Below, one piece after another: positions 32,260 to 41,878 of a DNA stretch of 64,000 nucleotides; position 1 is the stretch's first letter; each line of letters opens with the position of its first letter. The position numbers and the translations under genes were made by a program. The DNA is taken from positions 38,123,615 to 38,187,614 of the forward strand of contig NC_134573.1 of NCBI RefSeq assembly GCF_050947875.1, read 5' to 3'. Origin of the DNA: Dermacentor variabilis. Taxonomy: Eukaryota; Arthropoda; Arachnida; Ixodida; Ixodidae. The notes beneath the pieces were generated by a model, which made no database searches, was not told where the DNA came from, and was given only the letters and a program-made list of their open reading frames with translations.

Positions 32260-33516
32260 CGTGGGCTAGTCAACTGAAAGTGAGCCAACCGATCCCGCGC
32301 AGTAATGGTTCTGTTCGTTATCTTTGAGGAATGTCAGGCATCTCTCATTTGCAAGTGACACGCAGGCGTGAGGATGAATGTTCTTTAGTGCTCGCATACA
32401 CTGGGTCGAACATGGTTGCGTGACTTAATAGACGATCCGAAATGTCAACAGCGTGGTATAGTCAGGTTTTTGACAGCTGAAGGTGTTTCCAAAAAGAGAT
32501 TAGTAGCCGTATGGCTGCCGTGTACGTTAAACATTGCATTTCATTTGCCAATGTGAAGCGTTGGAGCAAACGGTTCAAATAGAGCGTGAAAATTTCAAAG
32601 ACGATCTAAGGACAAAGCCACCATCAATCACCTCCTACACAATTGCAAAGGCTGATGATATGATTAGACAAGAACGGATGATAACCATCGATGAATTGGC
32701 AGGGCGTGTGAACATCAGTTCGGATCACACCATAATTGATGAATATGTCGGTTATCGGCTCTTGTACGCGCAATGGATGCTCAAGATTTTGAACCACCGC
32801 CAGAAGACGGAGAGGTTCAGCAGTGCCTTGGCTCATCTAATCCGGTGTCACAATGAGGCTGACGACATTTTGTCCGCAATTGTGACCGCGGACGAATCAT
32901 GCTACCACTACTACGAGCCTGAAATGCGATGGCAATGTTTACAGTGAAACATTTGAATTAACCATTCCTAAAGAAAGAAAAGGCCGTCCTTTCTACGGTT
33001 AGATGTTCCTGACTTTTTTTTCGATCAACAGATGTTATTACTGATCGAATTTCATAAACCTGAAGAGACTATCGTTTCCGATATTGTGAAACGCTGGATC
33101 TGCTGCGCGTGGCAATCAAAAACAAACGACGTGGAAAATTGAGGAAAGCGGTCATCTTGCTCCACGACAATGCCCGTCTCCACGTCGCTGATGTGGTTAA
33201 TACAAATCTGGCAAAGTTCAAGCGGTAAGCGCTGCAACATCCGCCATACAGCGCGGACCTGTCGCGTAGCGAATTAAACATTTTGGGCCAAATGAAAAAA
33301 ACTGCTAAAGGGAACCAGATTTGTGTGGGACAATGACGTCAAATTGTCAGTTGCAGACTTTTTGAAGCAGCAACCCAAGGAATTTTATGAGCCGGTAATC
33401 ACGTGACCCATCAGTCAGTGGGACAGATGTGTAAATGCTTATGAAGACTACTTTTAAATAAAGAACCCCGTTTGTCATATGTTCGAACTGGTTCCCTTTC
33501 ATTTAACTCGCCTTCG
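32260..33516 (+). mobile_element. Mariner DNA transposon with both terminal inverted repeats
   Basis: The element is 1257 bp, the usual mariner size. Its 5' end, CGTGGGCTAGTCAACTGAAA, and the reverse complement of its 3' end, CGAAGGCGAGTTAAATGAAA, match at about 20 of the first 28 positions, defining terminal inverted repeats. A TA precedes the 5' end, while CA (a likely decayed TA) follows the 3' end. It encloses a broken transposase. Confidence 0.82.
32441..33457 (+). pseudogene. Mariner transposase, multiply frameshifted
   Basis: Mariner transposases use a D,D34D triad. The N-terminus reads QQRGIVRFLTAEGVSKKRLV, a helix-turn-helix region with decay, and the linker keeps SYTIAKADDMIRQERMITID and ELAGRVNISSDHTIIDEYVG. 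The first catalytic D is in AIVTADESCYHYYEPE near 32880. The second is in LLHDNARLHVADVVNTN near 33155 (after a frameshift). The third position, normally D in SPCDFHIF, reads SRSELNILG near 33260, so it is E here. The end reads FLKQQPKEFYEPVI and QWDRCVNAYEDYF, then a stop. At least three frame changes and stops around 32945 and 33145 make it inactive. Confidence 0.88.
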
Positions 33517-34056
33517 CATATTTTGCAGAACGGCTTTTTATAAGTACTCTCTGTTGCGACTACAAGTTCGGTGCAATCATAATACACGACCGGTGACAGC
33601 ATTGCTGACAATAGATTTGAACGAACGACAGCGTCACTGAGGTTTCTCTGTGGCCGTTTCGTATGTACAAAAATGTAAAGGAGGTTCTTGGATGACAAAG
33701 TTTCGTTAAAATATTGGTCCTCAACTTTTTCATTTCATGGCCTTTAAATTTTTATTTCAGTGGCACGCACTGCCATGCTAGTTTCAAACTGATATAGCTG
33801 CAAATTGCGTCTGACATTTTCTTCACTTATAAACAGGAAACATGGAAGCATTGATACCAGTTATTTCGGGCGCAATTATTTACACTTACGAATACATACT
33901 TTTGTGACGACAAAAACCGTATTTTACTTGTCTAGACAGTGTGTAGCGTTTATGACTTCGTTTATAGAATCTTTGGCAATGGCAATGCAGTTTTTATACC
34001 TGTATTTGGTGCCTCGACAAATTTTGCGAGGAGGAGTCGGAGCTGGAACGTGAGCA
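33517..34056. other. Unassigned spacer
   Basis: I see no gene or known repeat between the mariner and the C-run repeat at 34057. Confidence 0.4.
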
Positions 34057-34102
34057 CCCCCCCCCCCCCCCCGTACGAAAGTTCTGGCTACACCACTGCA
34101 GA
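34057..34102 (-). repeat. C16 run with GTGTAGCCAGAAC repeat head
   Basis: A 16-base C run (34057-34072) is followed by the reverse complement of CTGCAGTGGTGTAGCCAG. It resembles the head at 23301 on the opposite strand. Its placement beside the RTE tail is probably coincidental or a shared insertion preference. Confidence 0.4.
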
Positions 34103-34140
34103 GCCAGTAAGCAATGACGGCGTGCATCATCATCATCATC

Positions 34141-35204
34141 GTCAGCCTGGCTACGCCCACTGCAGGGCAAAGACCTCTCCCATACTTCTCCAACTACCCC
34201 GGTCATGTACTGAATGCGGCCATGTTGTCGCTGCAAGCTTTTTAATCTCATCCGCCCACCTAACTTGATGCCATCCCCTGCTGCGCTTCCCTTCCCTTGG
34301 AACCCAGTCCGTAACCCTTAATGACCGTGGGTTATCTTCCCTCCGTATTACATGTCCTGCTCATGCCCATTTCTTTTTCATGATTTCAACTAAGATGTCA
34401 TTAACTCGCGTTTGTTCCCTCACCCAATCTGCTCTTTTCTTATCCCTTAACGTTTCACCTATGATTCTTCTTTCCATAGTTCGTTGCGCCGTCCTCAATT
34501 TATGTACACCCACCCCTTATGTAATACCCCCTAGTGGGGTGTTTAAGATAAATAAGTGAAATGAAATGAAATGAAACCCTCTTAGTAAGCGTCCAGGTTT
34601 CTGCCCCGTACGTGAGTACTGGTAAGACACAGCTGTTATGCACTTTTCTCTTGAGGGATAATGGCAACCTGCAGTTCATGATCTGAGAATGCCTGCCAAA
34701 CGCACCCCAGCCCATTCTTATTCTTCCGATTATTTCAGTCTCATGATCCGGATCCGCAGTCACTACCTGTCCTAAGTAGATGCATTCCCTTACCACTTCC
34801 AGTGCCTCACTACGTATCGTAAACTGCTGTTCTCTTCCGACACTGTTAAACATTACTTTAGTTTTCTGCAGATTAATTTTTACACCCAGCCTTCGGCTTT
34901 GCCTCTCCAGGTCAGTGAGCATGCATTGCAGTTGGTCCCCTGAGTTACTAAGCAAGGCAATATCATCAGCGAATCGCAAGTTACTAAGGTATTCTCCATT
35001 AACTCTTATCCCCAATTTTCCTCACTCGAGGCCTTTGAATACCTCCTGTAAACACACTGCGAATAGCATTGGAGAGATCGTATTTCCTTGCCTGACGCCT
35101 TTCTTTATTGGGCTTTTGTTGCTTTCTTTATGGAGGACTGCGGTGGCTGTGAAGTCGCTATATATATCTTTCAGTATTTCTACGTACGGCTCGTCTGCAC
35201 CCTG
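34141..35204 (-). pseudogene. RTE reverse transcriptase, C-terminal half
   Basis: On the minus strand it reads YVEILKDIYSDFTATAVLHK near 35170, then KGVRQGNTISPMLFAVCLQE. NGEYLSNLRFADDIALLSNS (35000-34940) keeps both catalytic aspartates. QSRRLGVKINLQKTKVMFNS, ECIYLGQVVTADPDHETEII and MGWGAFGRHSQIMNCRLPLS follow, then LPVLTYGAETWTLTKR at 34580. There the frame runs into inserted DNA and resumes as KLRTAQRTMERR near 34490. The tail domain continues to about 34150. Motif A (the third catalytic D) is absent because of the deletion, so the enzyme cannot work. Confidence 0.85.
34498..34574 (+). mobile_element. Short 3' end of a CR1-like element inserted in the RTE
   Basis: Reading on the plus strand, CACCCACCCCTTATGTAATA and CCCCCTAGTGGGG are followed by TTTAAGATAAATAAG and a (TGAAA)n tail. 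It interrupts the RT codons between LTKR and KLRTAQR of the minus-strand RTE. A short 3' end of this type, with a tail of pentamers ending in AAA, is what an extremely 5'-truncated CR1/L2-type insertion leaves. The 3' end of the CR1-like element at 58139 is comparable. The clade assignment is by resemblance only. Confidence 0.55.
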
Positions 35205-35209
35205 ATGGG

Positions 35210-35935
35210 CTGTACACCCTAGAGCCTATGCTATATTCCCCCACAGACTTGTCTCCAGCCTGCTTCTTGCCTACCCTGGCATTGAAGTCGCCCACCAGTA
35301 TAGTGTATTTTGTTTTGACTTTACCCATCGCCGATTCCACGTCTTCATAGAAGGTTTTGACTTCCCGGTCACCATGACTGAATGTAGCGGCGTAGACCTG
35401 AACGACCTTCAATTTGTATCTCTTATTAGGTTTCACAACAGGACTTGCCACCGTCTCGTTAATGCTATAGAGTTCCTCTATGCTACCAGCTATATCCTTA
35501 TTAATCAGGAATCCGACCCCTAGTTCTCGTCTCTCCGCTAAGCCGCGGTAGCACAGGACGTGTCCGCTTTTTAGCACTGTATAGGCTTCTTTTGTCCTGC
35601 TCACTTCATTGAGTCCTATTATATCCCATTTACTGCTCTCATTCCTCCAATTGCACTGCTAGACTCGCCTGACTAGATAACGTTCTAGCGTTAAACGTTG
35701 CTAGGTTCAGATTCCAATGACGGCCTGTCCGGAACCAGGGATTCTTAGCACCCTCTGCTGCGTCGCAGGTCTGACCGCCACCGTGGTCGGTTGCTTGGCA
35801 GCGGCTGGGGACTGAGGGCCGGGGATTGATTATTGTATACATATAGGAAGTTGTGGCCAAGTACTGCACCAGGGTGGCCATTCCTGCTCTGGTGAGGAAG
35901 TGCGTTACCGGTTCTGGTCGCAACGATCATGCCGC
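35210..35935 (-). pseudogene. RTE AP endonuclease, N-terminal part
   Basis: RTE proteins begin with an AP-type endonuclease that nicks the target. On the minus strand, NLATFNARTLSSQASLAVQL near 35690 holds the catalytic N. A frameshift near 35640 follows, then IIGLNEVSRTKEAYTV-like sequence with the conserved E. GHVLCYRGLAERRELGVGFL, INKDIAGSIEELYSINETVA and KVVQVYAATFSHGDREVKTF come next, then YTILVGDFNARVGKK (near 35300) with the GDFNA metal-binding motif. It stops matching after VGEYSIGSR near 35220. The SDH C-terminus is deleted. Proteins of this kind are often mis-annotated as craniofacial development protein 2. Confidence 0.85.
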
Positions 35936-35959
35936 ACTCCAGGCTTGTTTATGCAATTT

Positions 35960-36095
35960 TTTCAACACGCTGATTTTTTTTCTAATCCAGTGCAAAATTG
36001 CGCCGCAGCAGGATTCGATCCACGGTCCTCTGGTACGCGAGGGGGATGCTCTTCCTCAACGCCACCGCTGCACTTCACCACGGCATGCATATAGC
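35960..36095 (-). repeat. tRNA-derived SINE head
   Basis: On the minus strand, TGGCGTTGAGGAAGAGCATC (plus 36045-36064) fits an RNA polymerase III A box and GGATCGAATCC (plus 36011-36021) fits a B box, about 30 bp apart as in a tRNA. The cloverleaf pairing is poor and the following AT-rich segment ends in an A/T run, so I read it as a SINE, different from Ruka, and not as a tRNA gene. Confidence 0.55.
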
Positions 36096-36265
36096 ATTTA
36101 TTTGAGCCGATATTTATATTGACATTGACAAGAATGAATGACACTCCCTTTATAGCATGATGTCTTTCTGAAAGCAAAACCAACGCAAAGAGAAAGAAAA
36201 AGATGTAAAAGCCGTTCCACTCTGTTAAGGTGGATGACCAGCTAAGGAAGGGGAAGCAGGAACAG

Positions 36266-37194
36266 CGGCCCTATAACGTAATAATATTCCAATCTCCCGA
36301 CTTCAAATGTGCGCAACCGCCGATGCAAGCATGGGGCGGTGAACTGCAGGGTTGTCTGAAGAGACGATTCAAACCCACTCCTCCTTTATAGGAGGTCACT
36401 TGTTTGCTTTAGAAACGAATGACGTTGTCTACACTGAGGGGCTTGTCTTGTCTAATTGGCTGACAAGAGGCGAGGAGCGCGCTCAAGTGGAGAGGGATTT
36501 GATGGGGCATAGCCTGTGCACTGGATATTGATAACCGCGTGAGGAGGGTGGTGCCGGCGTCTGCGATTGGTGCGCTTTCCCTTACTTAGCTTGTAGTGGC
36601 TGGTCGAAAATCACGGCGGCATGCAACAGAAAGGTAATAATGGTGCTAAAACGGATCCTTAGCAAAGAAGGTTGGCAGAGCGAGGTGGTAAACGTGCCTA
36701 AAAGTGCTCGATAACGTTACACGGCCACGCAAGAAACTTTATTGTAAGCAAGTAAACCCATGCTCTCCGGCAGGTGCGAGTAGCCAGCGCCTGAGCGATC
36801 GGCGATATCTTATTCCTTTCGGAACGGGGCAGCCTGCGGCTATTCAGACAAAAATTCAGTTTTGTTCTGCATATTAATGCAACTTTAATGCGTACACGTC
36901 ACATTGATGCGGTGAGCTTTCGCTGTTTTGTGACGTCGCGTGGCAGGCATTTCAAATAGTTGCAGTCCTGAAACATTTGTCCAATAGACGAGGTCTAATG
37001 GCGAAATGGCGTCGAATCAGAAATAAATATTTTTCTTTTATTAGGTTCAATTATGAATAATCAGTGTGTGACGTCATATCAGATTGCGAGCTATCGCGGT
37101 TTTCGTGACGTCCCGTGACAGACAGGCGACGTGGGAGTGGCTGATTGCAGAATTGGTATAGAAAATTTTGAAAAGCTTTACGTTATAGCGCCCC
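36266..37194. mobile_element. MITE-like element with TATAACGTAA terminal repeats
   Basis: The left end (CGGCCCTATAACGTAAT, 36266) and the reverse complement of the right end (GGGGCGCTATAACGTAAA, 37194) match at 13 of 16 core positions. The 930 bp between has no coding capacity. Inside are two diverged copies of a segment with CGTGACGTCRCGTGRCAG-like sequence (36895-36966 and 37069-37145). Short inverted ends, no ORF and internal repeats fit a non-autonomous DNA transposon; its superfamily is unknown to me. Confidence 0.55.
36895..37145 (+). repeat. Two diverged direct repeats inside the MITE-like element
   Basis: Segments near 36895-36966 and 37069-37145 share GTCA-N-GCGAGCT-TCGC-G-TTT-GTGACGT-CGTG-CAG in the same order about 174 bp apart. 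They look like an old internal duplication. Confidence 0.5.
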
Positions 37195-37340
37195 AGATAG
37201 AAAGACAGAGATGTTAGCTAGTTCTGATGCCGGCTGGATACCATGTGCTGCGGAAAGCGGATGAGGGTAATAAAGGATGACAAAAAAGTGATGTTAGAAG
37301 AAAGAAAGCTTAGCAAAAGAACGGGGGGGGGGCAATAGGA

Positions 37341-37985
37341 AAGCATAATACGGCACTGTCTGTCTCTAAGGCCAGTTCTCCGCAAGGGGCGCCATAACGC
37401 TTCCAAAGCCTTCTTTGGTGAGGAAGCATCGGCCAGCGTCTCAACTGGGACCCTTTCCTCCGAGAAAACTGCGTTTGTCGAGACTACCTAACACTCTTGA
37501 AAGTTCTTCCCTGGGCTCACTGGAGCGGGACACTTACAGAGAAAGTGGGCGGCTTTTCCATCGAAGCTACAATTACCGCATGTAGGGCTGTTCGCCATTC
37601 CGACCCGAAATGAATAAGCATTCGTGAAGGCCACGCCTGACCACAAGCGCACAGAAGCGTCTCCTCGGGTTAGTCCTTACGCAGGACGTAGGCGTAGATT
37701 CGCATCGATGTTGCGGAGACGAGGGTTGGTAAATTCCGTGGTGTTCTCCTCTGCAAAATAAGTTCACTTGTGAACGAACGAAGCCCTGTAGATACGTCTG
37801 TTCTGGATAACGGTATAGCTACACAGTGCAGGACATCATTAGCAGATCGGGCGGCCACATCTGCACTGTCATTTCCGCAGGTACCGCAATGGCCCTGTAT
37901 CCACTGATAATGTTGTGCTCGCTCTCTATTGCACGGCGATAAAGTGGCAACATGGCGACTTAATGCACTGAAGAGCGGCATTGGA
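37341..37985 (-). pseudogene. RNase H and C-terminus of a third I-like element
   Basis: On the minus strand, RAQHYQWIQGHCGTCGNDSA and DVAARSANDVLHCVAIPLSR match the last RNase H motifs (W-x2-GHCG...N-x-x-AD) of I-like ORF2. SFTSELILQRRTPRNLP follows, then a frameshift. A C-terminal region ends in KEALEALWRPLRRTGLRDRQ-like residues near 37380, equivalent to the ORF2 end at 54210-54259. It differs clearly from both larger copies. Only the last 640 bp of the element remain, with no tail recognised. Confidence 0.72.
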
Positions 37986-38139
37986 GTAGGAGAAGATTGA
38001 GCATGTCCGTGACAGACCAGCTAAGCTGTAGTACATCCCAGAGAGTTAGAAGACAAGGCAACATGTATTTATTTTAACCATTTCAAAATGATAGTGACAA
38101 TAGCTTTGTGATTGCTAAGATATGTACGAATTGGTTCGG

Positions 38140-38530
38140 TTACAACCTTAGCCAGAATCTTGGCCAAATCTGTAGTCTAAGTTGTTTCTTAGATGGGTGA
38201 CTTGAATTGGAGTGGCACTTCAAACCAAACTCTTCTCGCACAAACTCTGTGAACCATGTCTTGTATCGTTTTGAATAGTTCACATTGGTGTCTCCAATGG
38301 AGATCACAGGGGTAGTCTCATCACGGCAAACCAATGCAAAGCACGTGGTCATGGAATTCTCGATATCGCACTTTGAGGGAACTGGACATATATACAAAGT
38401 AGATATTACAATTCCTTGTTACGTCAGTGCAGCAAAGACGTGTCCAGAGTCGGTGGCACCGTCCTCTTTCAAGTCGATGGTGTGTGGTTAAAGATACATT
38501 TTTCTCCTCTGCATGTACACGTAACATTAC
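38140..38530 (-). pseudogene. Possible endonuclease/exonuclease/phosphatase-type fragment
   Basis: A minus-strand frame reads TPVISIGDTNVNYSKRYKTW, then FTEFVREEFGLKCHSNSSHP. This resembles the GDFNVDLSK...WLxxFMxExFGLKC pattern of EEP-fold nuclease domains found beside PIF1-like helicases (Helitron-related) in arthropod genomes. The key GDFN reads GDTN. Upstream minus-strand sequence (38400-38530) gives YLLCIYVQFP in another frame, as expected for the preceding strand. It is short and broken, and I cannot exclude chance. Confidence 0.35.
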
Positions 38531-38652
38531 AATGCCTCCTTCTTATGAGTCCATGTGCTTGTCATAAACAATTGCAGCATACCGAACCATTTGGAAAAAT
38601 GCATCATGATTGATCAATTTCATGTATAATAATAATCATCATCATCTTCTTC

Positions 38653-38653
<1 letters not shown>

Positions 38654-38735
<82 letters not shown>
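38654..38735 (+). repeat. (TTA)n microsatellite
   Basis: This is an uninterrupted TTA array of about 27 units. Open frames across it are artefacts that encode only Tyr or Ile runs. Confidence 0.97.
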
Positions 38736-39403
38736 GAGAAATGTAATGAAAAAGCCTGCTTCACATACGCCGCAGGATGGCTGCGTAATGCACACTCTTC
38801 GGATCGACCCACATCCTGTGAGGCACATCTAAGCGGTTCGCGTTCGTTATCTTCCTTGCCTCTGCAGCAGCACATAATCTTCAGGGCAATGATGTGCTTA
38901 ATCTGCGCTGTCATTGTGTCGAGCATCCCTGCTGTGACCAAGCGAATATCGGCAGCACTTGTTCGCTGCCATAGTAACATTAAAACTTTACACTGCTTGC
39001 CTTCGAAAAACAACCTATTCTATCGAAAGCGGACTTACCGCAATGAACATGCCCACGGAGCGATACCAATGATGAAAATGTCACAAAAGGCCGCGCGTTG
39101 TCAGGTCGACCTTACAGGTCTTTTTCTGCGTCATTTGTGCTTCTAAAGAGTTTATTTCCAAACATGTGTTCGCATGTTTAATAAAAGTTTCTTCGCTCAG
39201 CTTGTTAATCTCGACGACAGGCTCTAATGTACTCACTTGCATTAGCCGCCTAAGGTCAATTTTTGAACATGTAATTACCGTAGCTTCGTTTATTACGCAA
39301 TTAACTGCTCAACTTACTCCGTATCTAGAGATTACTAGTGTGAACACTCGAGAATGATACCAAAATGAAGAAAGGGGCTGACATATGGAATAGCACACTC
39401 TGA
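38736..39403. other. Unassigned spacer
   Basis: I see no gene or known repeat between the microsatellite and the left Penelope terminal repeat. Confidence 0.4.
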
Positions 39404-39685
39404 TATAAAGGTTATAAACAAGAATAAAGTCCCTCAGAAAGGCTGGCCAACGTCTCGATAAAAGCACCTATCTTCGTGAAAGGCGGCCTCGTCATCCTGG
39501 GCATGTTAGTTTTAAACGGTTATAAAGTGACGTCACGTGCGGTTGTTGTCTGTGGCGGCTGCTCGTAAAGGGAGAGACTTCCAAGTGAATGCGCCCTGTT
39601 CCCTGAAGTCCGTGAGCGTGGTTCCCAAGACGAAGGGACAAGAGCGGGAGAGTGGGAAGGCGGGGAGAAAAGAAAAGAAAGCAGA
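39404..39685 (+). repeat. Left inverted terminal repeat of the Penelope-like element
   Basis: It shares with the reverse complement of 42342-42625 the blocks TATAAAGGTTAT, AATAAAGT, CCTCAGAAAGGCT, CCTATCTTCGT, GCGGCCTCGT, CGTGCGGTTGTTGT, GTGGCGGCTG, GAGCGTGGTTCCCA and CGGGAGAGTGGGAAGGCGG in the same order. Identity is roughly 80% by eye. Confidence 0.85.
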
Positions 39686-39699
39686 GAGTCGTATTGGAG

Positions 39700-40860
39700 A
39701 GTCCTGTCATTTCATATCTTAGTTGCCGGAGTGACATTGTTATTAAGGAAGCAGATAAGCGTGGAAGTATAGTTATTTGGCCGTTACAAAAATACAAGCA
39801 CGAGGCTTACAGAAAACTAAACAACCCAGAACATTACCTTAAGCTAGATAACGATCCGACATTATCTTACACAGCGACAATTACCAACAGGCTGAAAACA
39901 ATTTTGGCTGATGAATTGATAACACCGTCATAATACAAATTTATTTAACCAAGCAACAAAACTGCCAGGCGCTCTTGCCTCCTTCCAAAAATTCATAAAA
40001 TTCAATCCACTGAACTACACCCCGCTATTATCCCAGGTCGCCCGATAGTATCAAACAGCAACACCAGGACAGAGAGCATCTCCATATTCCTTATAGTTCC
40101 TTGGTGACTAGTCAGAAGGACTTCCATCATTTGTACAAGATATGTACGCCACCCGCTGAGAATTATGGAGCATAACAATACTAAAGGTACCCTACCCCAC
40201 AACATAATTCTCGCAACACTAGGCGTCACGGCCCTGTACACCAACATTCCAATCCCCGAGGGTTTATCTTTGATAAAAAAACGCTGTCTGAACACAATGC
40301 ACAACACTCTACCAAAGTCTACTTGTCTCTCCTTGAATTAGTTCTAACGCATAACTACTTCGAATTTGAGGAGAGTTGCTACCTACAGATACATGGGACA
40401 AGCATGGGTACCCCTTTTGCACCAACCTACGCGAACATATTTATGGGATTCCGACACAAATTTCCTATCGCGCTGCACTGCCAAGCCCCACACATACCAA
40501 AGATACATAGACGATATATTCATATTATGGGGCATGGTCAAGACAGTATAGATAAATGTTTATCATTTCGAAACTCTTTTCATCCAACAATAAATTCACA
40601 TCAGAATCTTCAACTGAGTGCATAAAATTCCTGGACACACCCATATACATTGACAATGGGGCACTAAAGACAACGCTGTATAGGCAACCTTTTGACAAAC
40701 AACAGTACCTAGGATATACGAGCCACCATCCCAGATATCGCAAACAAAGCATCTTTAAAGGCCAAGCCACACGACTACGTCGCATTTGCGTTGAAAACCA
40801 AGACGACGTGGATAGACTCTGTCACCTTAAAGAAACCCTATCAAACAGGAACCACCCAAA
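39700..40860 (+). pseudogene. Penelope-like reverse transcriptase
   Basis: The first block, SDIVIKEADKRGSIVIWPLQ then KYKHEAYRKLNNPEHYLKLD, is open from 39652 to 39930. After a stop come LLPKIHKIQSTELHPAIIPG and RPIVSNSNTRTESIS (40010-40080). Motif A reads ATLGVTALYTNIPIPEG near 40215, where the catalytic D of DVTALYTNIP is G. Motif B, QIHGTSMGTPFAPTYANIFM, is intact near 40390. In a neighbouring frame the catalytic box YQRYIDDIFILWGMVK is present at 40497-40545. The thumb, FLDTPIYIDNGALKTTLYRQ then PFDKQQYLGYTSHHP, follows from 40628. At least four frame changes are needed to read it through. Confidence 0.88.
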
Positions 40861-41037
40861 CAGGGACCTTCAAAAAACCTACAACGCTGTAACTAAACTT
40901 CATCGAACCCAGATCCCCAAGCCCTGCCCGAGAATCACAAGAACAACAACGCCTCTTCTCACTACTAAATTCTCAAACGCGTTCCGAAAGATTAACAACA
41001 TCCTCAGTAAATACTACCCAATTCTCACCAGTAAGCA

Positions 41038-41583
41038 CAAATTTAGTAGGATTTTCCCGACCCGTCCAAAGTAGCTTACAGACACAACACTAATTTTAAA
41101 GGTATTCTTGTGCATGCCAAACTAAGGACAAATATGAAGTTCGGAACCAGTCCCTGTGGCCGCCCCACGTGCTCTACATGCAAATATATTCAATCTACTA
41201 CTACGCTAAAAAGTACAGCTTCGAATTACTCACACAAGATAACTTCGGGTTTCACCTGTACATCAAGCAACGTAGTCTACTGTCTAGAATGTGCCGCTTG
41301 TAGTAAACAATACATAGGTGAGACTGGACAACAAATTCACACAAGACTCAACGATCACTGTGCGGATACAAAGCACAATTTACCTAAAGCAGCAGCCAGC
41401 CACTTCCATGAACATGGTCATATATTCGACCAAGCAAGGCTCTATATACTGCAAATAAATTTCCGTTCACCTCGCAAAAGGAAATATACGGAATCATACC
41501 TCGTACACAAGTTTAATTGCCTACAGCCGACGCTGATTAATTTGGCACGTGGCAACTTGGAATTTTTAAAAGCGGTAACTTAA
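41038..41583 (+). CDS. Penelope-like GIY-YIG endonuclease (open remnant)
   Basis: This is the nuclease half of the Penelope protein, which nicks target DNA. The frame from 41110 starts MHAKLRTNMKFGTSPCGRPT. It has a Cys cluster CGRPTCSTCKY, then FTCTSSNVVYCLECAACSKQ with C-x2-C pairs. The GIY-YIG core is VYCLECAACSKQYIGETGQQ, with YIG kept. HTRLNDHCADTKHNLPKAAA carries the conserved R, HFHEHGHIFDQARLYILQIN the H, and RKRKYTESYLVHKFNCLQPT the catalytic-type E. It ends naturally at 41583. The 157 codons are intact although the RT before them is not. The VYC spelling and Cys clusters suit a Neptune/Penelope-type lineage; the lineage needs a tree. Confidence 0.85.
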
Positions 41584-41838
41584 ATTTGAAATTACCATAT
41601 CATCAATAAGGCACAAAACACGTTACGCCACCAGCTAACCTCAATTTCTTAAGCTCAACTATTCCACTTCGAAAACTTTTTCCCTGCCTACTACTCAATT
41701 TAACACGTTTTTCATGTTTTTACGTTTATATGATCTGCACGACCCCATTTGCCTAAGTACATCAGCTCCTGCCCGCTTCTGCGCAAGTCACCCTTCTATT
41801 TCTTATTCCGGTTTCGGTTCCCCCCATTGTTGGTCTGT

Positions 41839-41840
<2 letters not shown>

Positions 41841-41875
<35 letters not shown>
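41841..41875 (+). repeat. (TG)n(TA)n microsatellite
   Basis: TGTGTG passes into about 14 TA units, in the 3' non-coding part of the Penelope-like element. Confidence 0.95.

Positions 41876-41878
<3 letters not shown>

Larger units (their letters stand above)
34125..35935 (-). mobile_element. RTE retrotransposon with internal deletion and a nested insertion
   Basis: This minus-strand RTE has its 5' end near 35935 and a (GAT)n tail at 34125-34140. The endonuclease N-terminal two thirds (35935-35210) is joined directly to the middle of the RT near 35200, removing the endonuclease C-terminus and the RT fingers and motif A. A 75-80 bp foreign segment splits the RT thumb at 34498-34574. The surviving RT is nearly identical in motif sequence to the copy at 11.6-13.6 kb, so both belong to one subfamily. 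Confidence 0.85.

Noticed and set aside
36005..36070. tRNA gene on the minus strand
   Set aside because: The boxes fit but stem pairing is poor and there is no clear acceptor stem or terminator run; a SINE head is more likely.
38610..39146. Long open frame with a run of tyrosines
   Set aside because: It is produced by the (TTA)n microsatellite; flanking residues match nothing.
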